DNA of 64,000 nucleotides from Alkalibacterium sp. AK22 (GTDB lineage: Bacteria; Bacillota; Bacilli; Lactobacillales; Carnobacteriaceae_A). The stretch's first letter is position 1. Each line of letters starts with the position of its first letter. The DNA lies in NCBI RefSeq assembly GCF_000585255.1, contig NZ_JANL01000024.1, forward strand, positions 1-64,000. The letters run 5' to 3'. Both the position numbers and the translations under genes were made by a program. Shown here one piece after another: positions 19,978-30,071 of the stretch. The notes below the pieces were generated by a model. It was not told the DNA's origin. It made no database searches and worked only from the letters and a program-made list of their open reading frames with translations.

Positions 19978-21564
19978 TTAGTAGCCACCAGATTGAAATT
20001 TTTGGTGTATCCTGTCCATAAGACTAACGATACGGTTCCCTACTTCCTTATAAGCTTTCGTATCTAAGTTAGCCAGTGATACCCGTACGGTCCATTTACT
20101 TGATCCAAAAGCTTCCGATTTCAGCAGCATCAGCCGCTCTTCTTCTGCTAGCTGGGTAACAATCTCCGTCATAGTCCAGTTGAGTTGGACATACTCTTTA
20201 AACTCCTTACCGTAACGCTTAGTCAGCCACCATTCAAAGTCGATTTCACAGTAATAAGCTGTACTGAGCTCTTCTGCGGGAACCGTCAGCCCGAGTGAGT
20301 CATACAGGAGCTGTCCCCGCTTGCGGCAGACCTTAATCACATCTTGCTTGTACTGGTCCTGCTCATCCAGCAAGGCATATAGACTAAAAAGCGCCATCAT
20401 GGCCTGCTGAGGGGCTGAAAGGCCAGCTGCATGGTTGAGAGCTACAGAGCGGCTGTCAGCGACCATCCGGTCAATAAAGGTTATTGAGCGCGGATCTGAG
20501 GTCAAGGTCGCATACCGTTCATCCAAAGCCTGCTTGGTGTCTTCCGGCAGGTTTTTCAGGCGCTGATCAAATATATTATCCTGGGCCAGTGCGATTGTTC
20601 CGACTCGCCAGCCTGTTGCGCCAAAATATTTGGAATAGGAATAGATGCAGGCCGTGTTGTAGGGAAGGGCTGAAAACAAGGAAGTAAAAGCATCCAGAAA
20701 GGTGCCGTAAACATCATCCGAAAGAATCATCAGCTCAGGATTATCCTCTGATACAATCGCTTGAAGCTGGTTGATCGAGTCTCCATAGATAGCGTTTGCT
20801 GTAGGATTGCTCGGGTTGACCACAAATACTGCTTTAATTGCCTTATTGCGCAGACGGTCCAGCTCTTCAGGCGGAAACTGGTAACTGCTGTGTCCGTCAA
20901 TATCCGTCAATTCTGAGCGGATGTATTCCACCTGAAAGCCGTATTCCGGCAGTTCTGGAATTTCCATATAAGGAGCAAAAGTCGGAATCATCAGAGCAAT
21001 CGTATCTCCCGGCTCGAGCAGATGATTGTTGACCAAGGACTTGAAGGTATAGACGATTCCCGCCGTTCCCCCTTCTACAGCAAAAATATCGAACGGCTCA
21101 GTTTGACTGGAAAAGAGCTCGTGATGGAGATACTGCTTGACTGGCTGCTCACAGGCGGCCAGGATCCTTTCCGGGTGAGGATAATTATCCCCGATGATAT
21201 GGTCCAGCATCTCATTCAGCCACTCTTCCTTCGGCAGCCCCAACAGATGTGTGCCTCTGTTCCAGATAGCTTCAAGAAGTCTAGCTCCATCGGAATCATG
21301 ATCCTTTAAAAAGGACTCGAAACGTTCCGGCCGTCCATCTTCTTCCTTGATCATTGTTCCTAAAGAGGCTTTTTCTTCAATGACCGTCTCATCAGCAGCA
21401 AATTCTCCCAGTAGAAAATAGGCTTTACGCGGAATAGGGGCCGTCCAGTTCGGATTACCTCTACCGGCATTCAGCCATTCTTTGTCTTCTTCTTTTCTGT
21501 TCATTCGTTTTTCCAAATACAAAGATAATTCAAACGGACTTAAATTTTCTAGATCTTGTTTCAA
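19978..21564 (-). CDS. aspD: Aspartate 4-decarboxylase (PLP, AspD type)
   Basis: Converts L-aspartate to L-alanine and CO2, with side aspartate aminotransferase activity. The 528-residue length and the N-terminal 'NAGRGNPNW' block are specific to this large AspD type within fold-type I PLP enzymes; the Schiff-base lysine is K312 in 'SYSKYFGATGWR'. The start is a TTG with GGAG 7 nt upstream and no better ATG. In tetragenococci and others the gene is paired with the aspartate-alanine antiporter gene aspT to build proton motive force; no aspT is next to it here. Single gene. Confidence 0.9.
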   Translation of the reverse strand: MKQDLENLSPFELSLYLEKRMNRKEEDKEWLNAGRGNPNWTAPIPRKAYFLLGEFAADETVIEEKASLGTMIKEEDGRPERFESFLKDHDSDGARLLEAIWNRGTHLLGLPKEEWLNEMLDHIIGDNYPHPERILAACEQPVKQYLHHELFSSQTEPFDIFAVEGGTAGIVYTFKSLVNNHLLEPGDTIALMIPTFAPYMEIPELPEYGFQVEYIRSELTDIDGHSSYQFPPEELDRLRNKAIKAVFVVNPSNPTANAIYGDSINQLQAIVSEDNPELMILSDDVYGTFLDAFTSLFSALPYNTACIYSYSKYFGATGWRVGTIALAQDNIFDQRLKNLPEDTKQALDERYATLTSDPRSITFIDRMVADSRSVALNHAAGLSAPQQAMMALFSLYALLDEQDQYKQDVIKVCRKRGQLLYDSLGLTVPAEELSTAYYCEIDFEWWLTKRYGKEFKEYVQLNWTMTEIVTQLAEEERLMLLKSEAFGSSKWTVRVSLANLDTKAYKEVGNRIVSLMDRIHQKFQSGGY

Positions 21565-21773
21565 AATGTCACTCCTGTTTTATACTTCATCATTAATTGC
21601 AAAATGCAACAACCGTAGATGAGTATAACAGAAGCTTGAATCATTTATGCTCATTACACAGGAACCTTAGCATACACTTAGTTATTTTTAATCTCGCTAT
21701 CATTTATTTTGTACACAAGTAAACTTTTTTATCTTAGACTACTCTGGCCCTTTGAAGATAAACCAGTCTAGTT

Positions 21774-21805
21774 AAAAGGAGTGAAGCCGCCGCTTCACTC
21801 CTTTT
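21774..21805 (-). terminator. Terminator of the S9 peptidase gene
   Basis: 13-bp perfect stem (21774-21786 with 21793-21805) with a 6-nt loop directly behind the stop, followed by a short T tract on the minus strand. Confidence 0.8.
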
Positions 21806-21814
21806 ATTTTGATA

Positions 21815-23800
21815 TCATGTGCAGTACTGATCCAGCCAGGATCTGACTTCATTCAGGCGTTCCACTCTTAAATGCGGCAGCCCTTCACGCGACAGCCCAT
21901 GACTCGATTGAGGGTACAGTACCATTTTCGTCTCAACACCATGCTTTTTCATGGCTGTGTACATCTGTTCTGCTTGCTCCTGTGGACAGCGCAGATCTTC
22001 CTGCCCATGTATGATTAAAATAGGTGTCTTCACCTTGGCAGCATGAGCCAGTGGAGACATGCCCCACAGCTCATGCATGCTTGAAAGGTCTCTTTTCAGC
22101 TGAAACTCCACAAAGAATGCACCGACATCACTGGTACCATAAAAACTGATCCAGTTAGAGATACACCGCTGAGTGACTGCTGCCTTGAACCGGTCTGTTC
22201 TACCCACAATCCAGTTGGTCATGAAACCACCATAGCTCCCTCCGGCAACAAAGAGCTGATTTTTGTCAATTTCCGGATGTACACTAAGCACATGATCGGT
22301 CCCCAGCATCAAATCTTCATAGTCCTTGTTCCCGTAATCTCCTAAAATAGAAGCGACAAATTCTTGGCCGTAACCATTGCCGCCTCGTGGGTTAAGCATG
22401 ATGACTCCGTAACCTTCTGCTGCCAGCTGCTGCATTTCATGAAAAAAGGTCTCCCCGTAGCAGACTTGCGGTCCGCCATGAATATAAAGGACGGCTGGGT
22501 GTCCGTCTTTGGCATCCAGCGGCTTGACATACCATCCCTGGATGTCCCAATCATCCGCTCCTTTATACCAAAAACGTTCAACTGGAGCCAAATCGAGCTC
22601 AGCGGTCTGTTGTCTATTCGGATCGTAAAGTACTTCCAGCTGCCCGTCAACTGCATTTAGCTCAGCCAGAACACTAGGCGTAGTCAGGTCTGAGTACGTC
22701 ACAGCAAAATTATTTTCTTCCAGAAGATCCCCGTCAGTGATATGCAGCGGCTGGTCAAATAGGCATGCTGTAGTGCCGTCTACATGGCCCTTGTAAATCA
22801 GTAGCTTACCTTTTTCAGTTACCGGGTAGACAAAGCTTTCGTTATCCAGCCACTTGACAGGGAAACCTTTCGTTTTCTGCTGAAAATCTCCAATGATTAG
22901 GTCACCGGCGTACTTGTCTGCTACAGACAGGCATCTGAAAGTGTCTGTCTGCCTGTCCCAGCCATAAATACTGTTCAGTGTCACGAAGGCATAGCTGAAG
23001 TCATTGCCCGAAAACAGGAAAAAATCTTCTTTATCGTTGACTGCTTCAAAGGAGAAGCTGCCTTCAGGAACGGACTGGGTAATCAGCCTTGCTGTCTCCT
23101 TTGCGATATCGTACTCGTATACGCTCGCACCATAAACCCATTCATTTTCAGGATCCAGCTTGTCGGCATATAGCAAATAGCTTTCGTCTCTAGAGACATA
23201 CTGCAAGCGAAACGGGCGATCCATGACCAGAACATCTGAAACGTCGCGCTTGGCAATGCTGATCCGCCTGACGGCATGTTTTCGCTCGGTTTCTGTGATT
23301 CCCTGACCGTCCATCTTGTACTGAAGTTTACTGATATTTACCGGCTGAACACGCCGATTCTTTTCTTTATCAGATTTCTCACCGGCGTCTCCGTCTGTAG
23401 GCGAATTTTTTACAGCCGTACTTGTCTGGTAATAAATCGCAGCACTGTTGCTGGTCCACTCATAGGAACGGACTCCTTCTTTTTCGTCAGTCAGCGTAAA
23501 AGCCGTTCCTCCGTTCATAGGCATCAAATAAATCTGGCTTTTTGCTTGCTCACCTTGACCCTTGGCCAGAAAACTCAACCAGTTCTGATTGGGAGAGACT
23601 TTGATATCCGAAGGATTGAGTTGCTCATCTACCCACAATCTGCGTTCTTTGCTTGTCCGATCCAGGCACCAAAGGGAAGAAAGATACGTGTTCTTCTTCT
23701 GGTCTGTCCTTGTCTCCAAATAGAAAATCCTGTCTTCCACTACTAGAGGTTGGGACACATTTTTTAAATCAAAAAGACTTTCGCTGCTTATGTTCTGCAT
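21815..23800 (-). CDS. S9 family peptidase (acylaminoacyl/dipeptidyl peptidase type)
   Basis: A cytoplasmic serine peptidase of the prolyl oligopeptidase clan (661 residues). The N-terminal 400 residues form a WD40/TolB-like beta-propeller; the C-terminal alpha/beta-hydrolase domain carries the triad S522 ('GGSYGGF'), D602 ('GQEDLRCP') and H634 ('SSHGLS'). No signal peptide. Substrate preference cannot be read from the sequence. Monocistronic, with a terminator behind it and a divergent ldh gene in front. Confidence 0.92.
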   Translation of the reverse strand: MQNISSESLFDLKNVSQPLVVEDRIFYLETRTDQKKNTYLSSLWCLDRTSKERRLWVDEQLNPSDIKVSPNQNWLSFLAKGQGEQAKSQIYLMPMNGGTAFTLTDEKEGVRSYEWTSNSAAIYYQTSTAVKNSPTDGDAGEKSDKEKNRRVQPVNISKLQYKMDGQGITETERKHAVRRISIAKRDVSDVLVMDRPFRLQYVSRDESYLLYADKLDPENEWVYGASVYEYDIAKETARLITQSVPEGSFSFEAVNDKEDFFLFSGNDFSYAFVTLNSIYGWDRQTDTFRCLSVADKYAGDLIIGDFQQKTKGFPVKWLDNESFVYPVTEKGKLLIYKGHVDGTTACLFDQPLHITDGDLLEENNFAVTYSDLTTPSVLAELNAVDGQLEVLYDPNRQQTAELDLAPVERFWYKGADDWDIQGWYVKPLDAKDGHPAVLYIHGGPQVCYGETFFHEMQQLAAEGYGVIMLNPRGGNGYGQEFVASILGDYGNKDYEDLMLGTDHVLSVHPEIDKNQLFVAGGSYGGFMTNWIVGRTDRFKAAVTQRCISNWISFYGTSDVGAFFVEFQLKRDLSSMHELWGMSPLAHAAKVKTPILIIHGQEDLRCPQEQAEQMYTAMKKHGVETKMVLYPQSSHGLSREGLPHLRVERLNEVRSWLDQYCT

Positions 23801-23938
23801 AGATCTAGGGCTCCTTTGCTTCTTATCTTAAATGTTCATGAGAATAACATAACCAGTTTCTCATTTAAAACAGGCAGCGTCAATATACAGATTTCGATCC
23901 TTGTACAGTTTCCAGCCCTTAGTTTTCTCTTTCACTTG

Positions 23939-23947
23939 TGTTATAAT
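23939..23947 (+). promoter_or_regulatory. Extended -10 promoter of ldh
   Basis: TGTTATAAT (23939-23947) is a consensus extended -10; the -35 region is poor. It lies 32 bp before the ldh start. Confidence 0.65.
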
Positions 23948-23978
23948 GAACGAGTAAAATTCTGAAAGGATGATGACA

Positions 23979-24962
23979 ATGACAGAGTCAAAAAAACAGC
24001 AGAAAATTATACTGATCGGAGACGGCGCCGTAGGATCAAGCTACGCCTATTCCATCATTAATCAAAACATCGGACAAGAATTGGGAATCATCGATATCGA
24101 CAAAGATAAAGCAGAGGGCGATGTCATGGACTTGAACAGCGCGCTTGCCTTTACAGCTCCAAAAAAAATATATGTAGCTGATTATGCAGACTGTCATGAT
24201 GCTGACCTAGTCGTGTATACAGCCGGGGCATCTCAAAAGCCTGGAGAAACACGACTGGACCTGACAGAAAAAAATCTCCGCATTACTAAGCATGTTGTTG
24301 AGCAAGTCATGGCCAGTGGTTTTGACGGCATTTTTCTGGTTGCAACCAACCCGGTCGATATCCTGACTTATGCTGTATATAAATTATCCGGCCTGCCCGC
24401 TCACCAAGTGATTGGAACCGGAACGTCACTGGACAGTGCCCGCTTCCGACAGGCAGTCGCTGATCTTCTAGATGTGGATGTCCGTAATGTACACGGCTAT
24501 ATCATCGGAGAACACGGGGACACAGAATTTCCAGTCTGGTCACACGCCAATGTTGCCGGCCTGCAGATCAACGAATGGATCAACAACAACCCGAATACTG
24601 ATGAACAGGCTCTCGTTGAGATTTTCTTCTCTGTACGCGATGCAGCTTATGAAATCATTAAACGTAAAGGTGCAACCTTTTATGGTATCGGGGTTTCTCT
24701 TGCTCGTATCACACGGGCAATCCTCAATAACGAGCATGCGGTTCTGCCGCTGTCGGTTTATCTTGAAGGCGAATATAATCAAAATGATATTTATATCGGT
24801 TCCCCGGCCATCATAAACCGCAACGGTGTCAAAAAAATCGTTGAGATTCCATTGAATGACTCAGAAAAGGAAAAGATGAAGCATTCTGCTGATACAATTC
24901 GCACCCACCTGAAAGAAGTCCTGGAGCAAAATCCGGATATCGGTTTCACCATTTCCGATTAA
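23979..24962 (+). CDS. ldh: L-lactate dehydrogenase
   Basis: Reduces pyruvate to L-lactate with NADH, closing glycolysis in lactic acid bacteria. The Rossmann motif 'IGDGAVGSS' and the catalytic His in '[13 protein letters not shown]' are present, as is the substrate Arg in 'TSLDSARFR'. I chose the ATG at 23979 (327 residues) because GAAAGG lies 9 nt upstream; two earlier ATGs overlap that site. Q/A at the substrate-specificity positions separate it from malate dehydrogenase in general pattern; LDH is the better call. Single gene with strong promoter and terminator. Confidence 0.93.
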   Translation: MTESKKQQKIILIGDGAVGSSYAYSIINQNIGQELGIIDIDKDKAEGDVMDLNSALAFTAPKKIYVADYADCHDADLVVYTAGASQKPGETRLDLTEKNLRITKHVVEQVMASGFDGIFLVATNPVDILTYAVYKLSGLPAHQVIGTGTSLDSARFRQAVADLLDVDVRNVHGYIIGEHGDTEFPVWSHANVAGLQINEWINNNPNTDEQALVEIFFSVRDAAYEIIKRKGATFYGIGVSLARITRAILNNEHAVLPLSVYLEGEYNQNDIYIGSPAIINRNGVKKIVEIPLNDSEKEKMKHSADTIRTHLKEVLEQNPDIGFTISD

Positions 24963-24997
24963 CAATGATAATGTTCAAAACGCTCAGGCAGCATTAT

Positions 24998-25039
24998 GCA
25001 CACAAAAAGAGGCCGGTAAACCGGCCTCTTTTTGTGTGC
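24998..25039. terminator. Strong terminator between ldh and the NusG-II gene
   Basis: A 19-bp perfect stem (24998-25016 with 25021-25039) and 4-nt loop lie between two convergent genes; A/T tracts are inside the stem base, so it can act in both directions. Confidence 0.9.
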
Positions 25040-25061
25040 GCTAGACTATTTCATCTGGCTG

Positions 25062-25505
25062 CTACATGGGTATGATAATATCTTCTTCTTCATAGATTTC
25101 CTGTCCGTCCTGATTTTCTGCATGAATTTCAATAATTAGCTGATGCGGCAGGACGACAGCTGTTTCTCCCGGCTGACTGATCCAGCCGCGTCTGACACCC
25201 AACTGATCCGGACTATTGTCTTCCCGATTTCTGATGCGAGTACCTTCGACTTCGATAATGTTGTACTTGCCTTCTCCCGGTTCCAACCTGAATTCCTCGT
25301 GCGGTGTCTCTTCGCTTAATTCGACCCTGTAGAGCTCCTCGCCAGACACTCTGACCGTCGCAATAATGACGGCATCATCATCGATATTTCCGAGCTGGAT
25401 TCCATAAACGATATGAGGAATAAAGGAAGCTATAAATAAACACACAATAACCACTATATCCAGAGGCTTCATATTCCTCAAATGGTATTTGATTTTCTCA
25501 CTCAT
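25062..25505 (-). CDS. NusG domain II-containing protein
   Basis: The 147-residue product has one N-terminal transmembrane helix (about residues 16-37) preceded by a basic stretch, followed by an extracytoplasmic domain of the NusG domain II type (Pfam NusG_II) with the pattern 'GRIRNREDNSPDQLGVRRGWI' around residues 88-108. Such proteins are widespread in Firmicutes next to heptaprenyl synthase or ApbE-type genes; role unknown. Here the neighbour is prs, 115 bp upstream. Confidence 0.85.
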   Translation of the reverse strand: MSEKIKYHLRNMKPLDIVVIVCLFIASFIPHIVYGIQLGNIDDDAVIIATVRVSGEELYRVELSEETPHEEFRLEPGEGKYNIIEVEGTRIRNREDNSPDQLGVRRGWISQPGETAVVLPHQLIIEIHAENQDGQEIYEEEDIIIPM

Positions 25506-25620
25506 ATCATCCCTACTCCTTTGTCTCCTTCACAAAAACGCCCATTCCACTCAGCTGTCTGTAGGCCTTGAATACTGAAAGGCTGGACTGAGAGAATCAG
25601 GCGTCTGTGCAATGAATCGT

Positions 25621-26595
25621 TTACCCTTTAAACTGTTTTTCAAACAACGGTGAGACCGAACGGTTTTCGTGAATACGTTTGATGGCATGCCCCATCAGTT
25701 CGCCTACACTGACCTGAACGACTTTATCTATCTGCTTGTCTTCTGAAAGCATGATGGAGTCGGTAACAATCATCTTTTTGATCGGAGAAGCTGCGATACG
25801 CTCCATCGCAGGTCCCGAGAAGACAGGATGAGTCCCACAAGCATACACTTCCTTGGCTCCTTTTTCAATCAGAGCATTTGCAGCCAGGGTAATCGTTCCA
25901 GCCGTATCGATCAGGTCGTCGATCAGAATAGCTGTCTTCCCTTCCACATTACCAACAATATTCATGACTTCTGCCACATTTGCCTTGGGCCGGCGCTTGT
26001 CTATAATCGCTAGCGGACACTTAAGGAATTCCGCCAGTTTTCTCGCACGGGTCACACCCCCATGATCCGGAGAAACGACAACGGTATCCTCTCCACAAAG
26101 TCCTTGATCCAGGAACCAGTTCGCCAGTAATGAAGCCCCCAGCAGATGATCCACAGGGATATCAAAAAATCCCTGAATCTGAGAAGCATGTAAATCAAGC
26201 GTCAGCATGCGGTCTGCCCCAGCCTGCGTGATCATGTTGGCTACCAGCTTCGCTGTGATTGGCTCACGAGATCTCGCTTTACGGTCCTGACGGGCATAGC
26301 CATAGTAAGGCATGACGATATTGATTGTTTTGGCGCTTGCCCGCTTCAGAGCATCAATCATGATCAGTATTTCCATCAGATGATCGTTAGTTGGGGCGGA
26401 TGTGGACTGTACCACGTAAACATGATCTCCCCGGATACTTTCTTCAATATTGATGCGGATTTCTCCGTCACTGAATTTGTTGACAGACACCTGTCCCAGT
26501 TCTACACCGACATCAGCAGCAATCTTTTCTGCAAGCGGCTTGTTGGAGCTTAAAGCAAATATTTTCAGTTTTGGATCAGAATAAAGTTCGGACAT
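25621..26595 (-). CDS. prs: Ribose-phosphate pyrophosphokinase
   Basis: Makes PRPP from ribose-5-phosphate and ATP, the precursor used by the Hpt encoded 19 kb away and sensed by the PurR encoded nearby. The 324-residue sequence shows the flexible-loop and PRPP-binding blocks '[14 protein letters not shown]' and 'DDLIDTAGT', and the catalytic '[17 protein letters not shown]' region. The ATG 26595 has GGAGG 5 nt upstream; an ATG at 26607 is part of that site. It follows glmU, as in B. subtilis. Confidence 0.97.
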   Translation of the reverse strand: MSELYSDPKLKIFALSSNKPLAEKIAADVGVELGQVSVNKFSDGEIRINIEESIRGDHVYVVQSTSAPTNDHLMEILIMIDALKRASAKTINIVMPYYGYARQDRKARSREPITAKLVANMITQAGADRMLTLDLHASQIQGFFDIPVDHLLGASLLANWFLDQGLCGEDTVVVSPDHGGVTRARKLAEFLKCPLAIIDKRRPKANVAEVMNIVGNVEGKTAILIDDLIDTAGTITLAANALIEKGAKEVYACGTHPVFSGPAMERIAASPIKKMIVTDSIMLSEDKQIDKVVQVSVGELMGHAIKRIHENRSVSPLFEKQFKG

Positions 26596-26703
26596 GTGGG
26601 CCTCCATAGTTTATCAATCTTTTATTATCTCTTTATAGTTTATTCCTAAGAGTCAAATAAATCAACTCCGCCGGTCAGTTTATCAGCTGTTTTATAGAAA
26701 ATT

Positions 26704-28077
26704 CTAATTTTTGTGCGGCATTTTCTTGAAGTATCCATCTTTGTTTACCTGACGGGCACGGGCAATCGCCATGGATTCACTCGGTACGTTGTCTGTGATG
26801 GTAGAGCCTGCTGCGATATAGGTATTTGAATCCACTTTTACCGGTGCAATCAAGTTGGTATTACAGCCGACGAAAGCATTGTCCCCAATTTCGATATGGT
26901 GCTTTTCCTTGCCATCGTAGTTTACAAAAACTGTTCCACAGCCCAAGTTGATATTTTCACCCAGAGTAGCATCTCCTACATAGGTCAAATGCCCGACTTT
27001 GGTATTCTTGCCGAGAGTCGCTTTTTTGATTTCCACAAAGTTACCGACATGGGCCTTTTCCTTCAGTACTGTTTCCGGTCTCAAGTGACTGTTTGGACCG
27101 ATTGTACTCTGTTTCTCCATTACTGACGATTCAATCAGGGAACTTTTGACTTGCACCTCATCACCAATCTGACTGTCTTCAATGATTGAATGTGCGCCGA
27201 TTAAAGCATCCGTCCCGATACTTGTTTTCCCTTTTAGGTAAACACCCGGCTCAATCACCGTATCCTGTCCAATCACAATATCGCTCTCGATATAGGTCTG
27301 GTCCGGATCGACCATTGTCACGCCGTTACGCATATGCAGCTCATTGATCCGCTGCTTCATCAGTTTATTGGCTTTGGCCAAGGCAACACGGTCATTAACT
27401 CCCAGCGCCTCCTCCTTGTTGTCGAGTTGATAAGCTGAAATCAGCTCGGCCTGATTTTTAAGGATTTCCATGACGTCCGGTAAGTAGTACTCGCCTTGGG
27501 AGTTGTTATTGTCAACTTGTTCAAGGGCCGCAAAAAGGGCCTGATTGTCAAAACAGTAGGTTCCTGTATTGATTTCCTGAACAGCCTGTTCTGACTCGTC
27601 TGCATCTTTTTGCTCGACAATTTTAGCGACTGATCCATCTTCAGAGCGGATAATACGGCCATAGCCGAAAGGATCATCTGCATGAGCTGTCAGCACCGTT
27701 GCCTTCGCCCCAACTTTTTCATGGTGTGCCATCAGACTGTTAAGTGTTTCGGTTGTCAGTAGCGGAGTATCTCCGCAAATAACAAGGGTCGTCCCAGCTT
27801 CGTTTTTAAGTATCGGTGCGGCCTGATCGACGGCATGGGCTGTTCCCAACTGCTCTTTTTGCAAAACATACTCACTTTTGTCTCCCAGGTAATCCTGAAC
27901 CGTTTCCGCACCGACACCCGTAACGGTTACCACTTTGTCCATATCTGCTTTTAGAGCCTGGTCAACGACATGTCCGACCATTGGCTTGCCCATGACTGGA
28001 TGCATGACCTTGTATAGTTTCGACTTCATGCGCGTGCCTTGACCTGCTGCTAGTACCACTGCAAAACGTTTAGTCAT
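26704..28077 (-). CDS. glmU: Bifunctional GlmU (GlcN-1-P acetyltransferase / GlcNAc-1-P uridylyltransferase)
   Basis: Makes UDP-GlcNAc in two steps. Residues 1-230 form the pyrophosphorylase domain with '[11 protein letters not shown]'; 250-457 form the left-handed beta-helix acetyltransferase with many hexapeptide repeats. The 457-residue length is normal from the ATG 28077, which has AAGGAG 8 nt upstream; an open frame extends 27 codons further but lacks homology. The purR-glmU-prs order is conserved, although here a stress-protein gene on the other strand splits purR from glmU. Confidence 0.96.
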   Translation of the reverse strand: MTKRFAVVLAAGQGTRMKSKLYKVMHPVMGKPMVGHVVDQALKADMDKVVTVTGVGAETVQDYLGDKSEYVLQKEQLGTAHAVDQAAPILKNEAGTTLVICGDTPLLTTETLNSLMAHHEKVGAKATVLTAHADDPFGYGRIIRSEDGSVAKIVEQKDADESEQAVQEINTGTYCFDNQALFAALEQVDNNNSQGEYYLPDVMEILKNQAELISAYQLDNKEEALGVNDRVALAKANKLMKQRINELHMRNGVTMVDPDQTYIESDIVIGQDTVIEPGVYLKGKTSIGTDALIGAHSIIEDSQIGDEVQVKSSLIESSVMEKQSTIGPNSHLRPETVLKEKAHVGNFVEIKKATLGKNTKVGHLTYVGDATLGENINLGCGTVFVNYDGKEKHHIEIGDNAFVGCNTNLIAPVKVDSNTYIAAGSTITDNVPSESMAIARARQVNKDGYFKKMPHKN

Positions 28078-28211
28078 TGTTTTCTCCTTGTCTTCTACCA
28101 TTATTTTATAAGCTGTCATGTGTTTACAAACTGCCGCGTGTCTATACACGCAAACCACCTTACATGATACTTTATGCCCGCTATGTTTTCAAGCTGGATA
28201 AGCTTTATTAT

Positions 28212-28240
28212 TTGTCCTATTTATTACAGTTTCCTATAAT
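28212..28240 (+). promoter_or_regulatory. Promoter of the YflT-domain stress protein gene
   Basis: TTGTCC (28212-28217), 17-bp spacer, consensus TATAAT (28235-28240), 74 bp before the start codon. Confidence 0.7.
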
Positions 28241-28313
28241 GGGATTAATATCGTATGAAGTGAAATCAAACAGAAGCGGAGAATTTTGACCCGGCTTCAA
28301 GGAGGAAAATGAA

Positions 28314-28949
28314 ATGAACAAGAACCAGACTGTCATCGGCAGCTATCCAACAGAAAAAGAAGCAGAGCTTGTAGTCAGGCGCCTGCTTAGTGAAGGTCAC
28401 AGCAAAGAGGAACTGATTATCTTTACCAATCAAGCTAAAAGTCAAAATTTGGATAATCCTGAGAATATAGATGTCGCCTCATCTGATATGAGCGGAACGC
28501 ATATCGATCAGGAAGACGATAAAAGCTTCTGGGAATCACTGAAGGATGCTTTCCGTATAAGAGACGATGCGTACTATGAACGTCCGAATTATGTCGTTGA
28601 AGATGATCTGCTGCACATGTACCGGGAGGATCTAGAAAAAGGACATGTCATTGTGGCTGTAGAGAAGCCAGACTCCTCTTCTGCTCAAGAGGAAGGCCAG
28701 AAAGGTGATATCAGCAAGACGGAGCAGACAGCCGCTGACAGCAAGACACTTGATACCCTCGGAACTACAGCGGGCTTTCCCAATGAAGGCAGTGTCCAAG
28801 GAATGGGCGACGGCGGACAGCCTCCTATGGAACCGGCATCCAATGACGGCACACCGCCTGAACTGGAAGATACGCACGGGGAAGCCGATGCCGATGCGGC
28901 AACGAAAGACAGGCTAGATCAAAATCGCAGTGAAGGTTTAGACAGCTGA
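28314..28949 (+). CDS. General stress protein with N-terminal YflT domain
   Basis: Residues 5-120 match the YflT/17M general stress domain ('VIGSYPTEKEAELVVRRL', 'EELIIFTNQ', then 'GHVIVAVE' at the end of the fold). The last 90 residues are hydrophilic and low in complexity, rich in Asp, Glu, Gly and Pro, and probably unstructured. The biochemical role of YflT proteins is unknown; in Bacillus they belong to the SigB stress regulon. Strong ribosome site AAGGAGG, own promoter and own terminator. It sits as a plus-strand insert between purR and glmU. Confidence 0.85.
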   Translation: MNKNQTVIGSYPTEKEAELVVRRLLSEGHSKEELIIFTNQAKSQNLDNPENIDVASSDMSGTHIDQEDDKSFWESLKDAFRIRDDAYYERPNYVVEDDLLHMYREDLEKGHVIVAVEKPDSSSAQEEGQKGDISKTEQTAADSKTLDTLGTTAGFPNEGSVQGMGDGGQPPMEPASNDGTPPELEDTHGEADADAATKDRLDQNRSEGLDS

Positions 28950-28959
28950 CTTAGCAGAC

Positions 28960-29013
28960 AAAAAAACATTCTCTTCCAAATACGGCTAAGCCGAAAGGAA
29001 GAGAATGTTTTTT
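28960..29013 (+). terminator. Terminator of the YflT-domain gene, possibly shared with purR
   Basis: A 17-bp stem (about 28961-28977 with 28997-29013) with a 19-nt loop and a T tract on the plus strand and an A/T tract on the minus side; the convergent purR gene ends at 29063. Confidence 0.85.
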
Positions 29014-29062
29014 TCAAATAGAGCAGTTGGAAACCTTGCATGTCTCCTGTTAGCCGTTGATT

Positions 29063-29884
29063 TCAGCTGATTGAAAAATTGCCTGGAGACACTTCAATTG
29101 TGCGGTCCTGGGCGTTCGCTTTTTCAACTTTCAACAGAGAGGTATAGTCTTTAACAGAACGCTCACCGTTGAAAATATTTTCAGCAATGACGGTCGCTCC
29201 AACCACTTCCGAATCAAATTCCTCAATTAAACTGATCATCCCGTTGACGGTTCCGCCCCCTTTAAGAAAATCATCGACGATGACAACTTTAGAGCCCATA
29301 TCCAGACTTCTTCTCGACAGTTCCATCTTTTCGACCCGGTCAGAGGATGAGCCTGATACATAATTGATGCTAACGGTTGACCCTTCGGTAACTTTTGAGT
29401 CACGACGGACAATTACAAAAGGCACATTCAAGTAGGAAGCCACTGATTGAGCAATAGGCACCCCTTTAGTCGCTACCGTCATGACACTGTCTACTTCCTT
29501 GTCCATGTATTTCGACGCAATCACCCGGCCGATTTGCCGTAGCCATTTAGGATCTCCAAGCATATCGGACAGATAGACGTATCCACCTGGAAGCAGACGC
29601 CTGGAATGATTCAGTTCCTCACACAGTTTGCGGATAAATTCCTCAACGTCTTCTTCTTTCATTTTAGGAATGTACTTCACGCCACCCGCTGCTCCGGGGA
29701 GTGTTTCAAGAAAGCCGATTCCTCTTTTGGCGAAAGTTTCTTTTACGATAGTCAGATCTTCACTGATACTGGACTTAGCCGATTCGTACCGGTTGGCGAA
29801 CAAGGTCAGCGGGATTAGCGTATGCGGATGTTCAATCAGGTAGTGGGTAATATCGATCAGCCGTTCACTTCTTTTTACTTTCAT
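29063..29884 (-). CDS. purR: Pur operon repressor PurR
   Basis: PurR of Gram-positive bacteria has an N-terminal winged-helix DNA-binding domain (residues 1-75, 'RSERLIDITHYLIEHPH') and a C-terminal type I phosphoribosyltransferase fold (PRPP-binding 'VIVDDFLKGGGTVNG'). PRPP releases it from DNA and turns on purine synthesis. Length 273 is typical. Two PurBox-like CGAAC cores upstream suggest self-regulation. In the conserved gene order it follows ispE; here pyc, a GGDEF gene and the zinc locus lie between. Confidence 0.95.
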   Translation of the reverse strand: MKVKRSERLIDITHYLIEHPHTLIPLTLFANRYESAKSSISEDLTIVKETFAKRGIGFLETLPGAAGGVKYIPKMKEEDVEEFIRKLCEELNHSRRLLPGGYVYLSDMLGDPKWLRQIGRVIASKYMDKEVDSVMTVATKGVPIAQSVASYLNVPFVIVRRDSKVTEGSTVSINYVSGSSSDRVEKMELSRRSLDMGSKVVIVDDFLKGGGTVNGMISLIEEFDSEVVGATVIAENIFNGERSVKDYTSLLKVEKANAQDRTIEVSPGNFSIS

Positions 29885-29943
29885 TCTTACACCTCATCTT
29901 ATACGTACATTTCTTTGTCACTTACAAATATTCTACCTTTTTT

Positions 29944-29990
29944 GTTCGCTAATGACTAGTATTTTCTGCTCAAAACAAGCCTAACGTTCG
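29944..29990. promoter_or_regulatory. Two PurBox-like elements upstream of purR
   Basis: On the minus strand the PurBox core CGAAC occurs at 29944-29948 and 29986-29990, each in an A/T-rich frame (AAAAACGAACGTT and ATTAGCGAACAAA). Both have the same orientation and are exactly 42 bp apart, near four helix turns. Each differs from AWWWCCGAACWWT at a few positions. Confidence 0.4.
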
Positions 29991-30014
29991 TTTTTGCCCA
30001 GTCTACTGCCTAAA

Positions 30015-30056
30015 AATCTCCTGACCACCGGCTGATTTCCCGGTAATCAGGAGATT
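30015..30056 (-). terminator. Terminator of pyc
   Basis: 10-bp perfect stem (30015-30024 with 30047-30056) with an inner CCGG pair, followed on the minus strand by a T tract, directly behind the pyc stop. Confidence 0.82.
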
Positions 30057-30071
30057 GATGGTTCAGACTGC

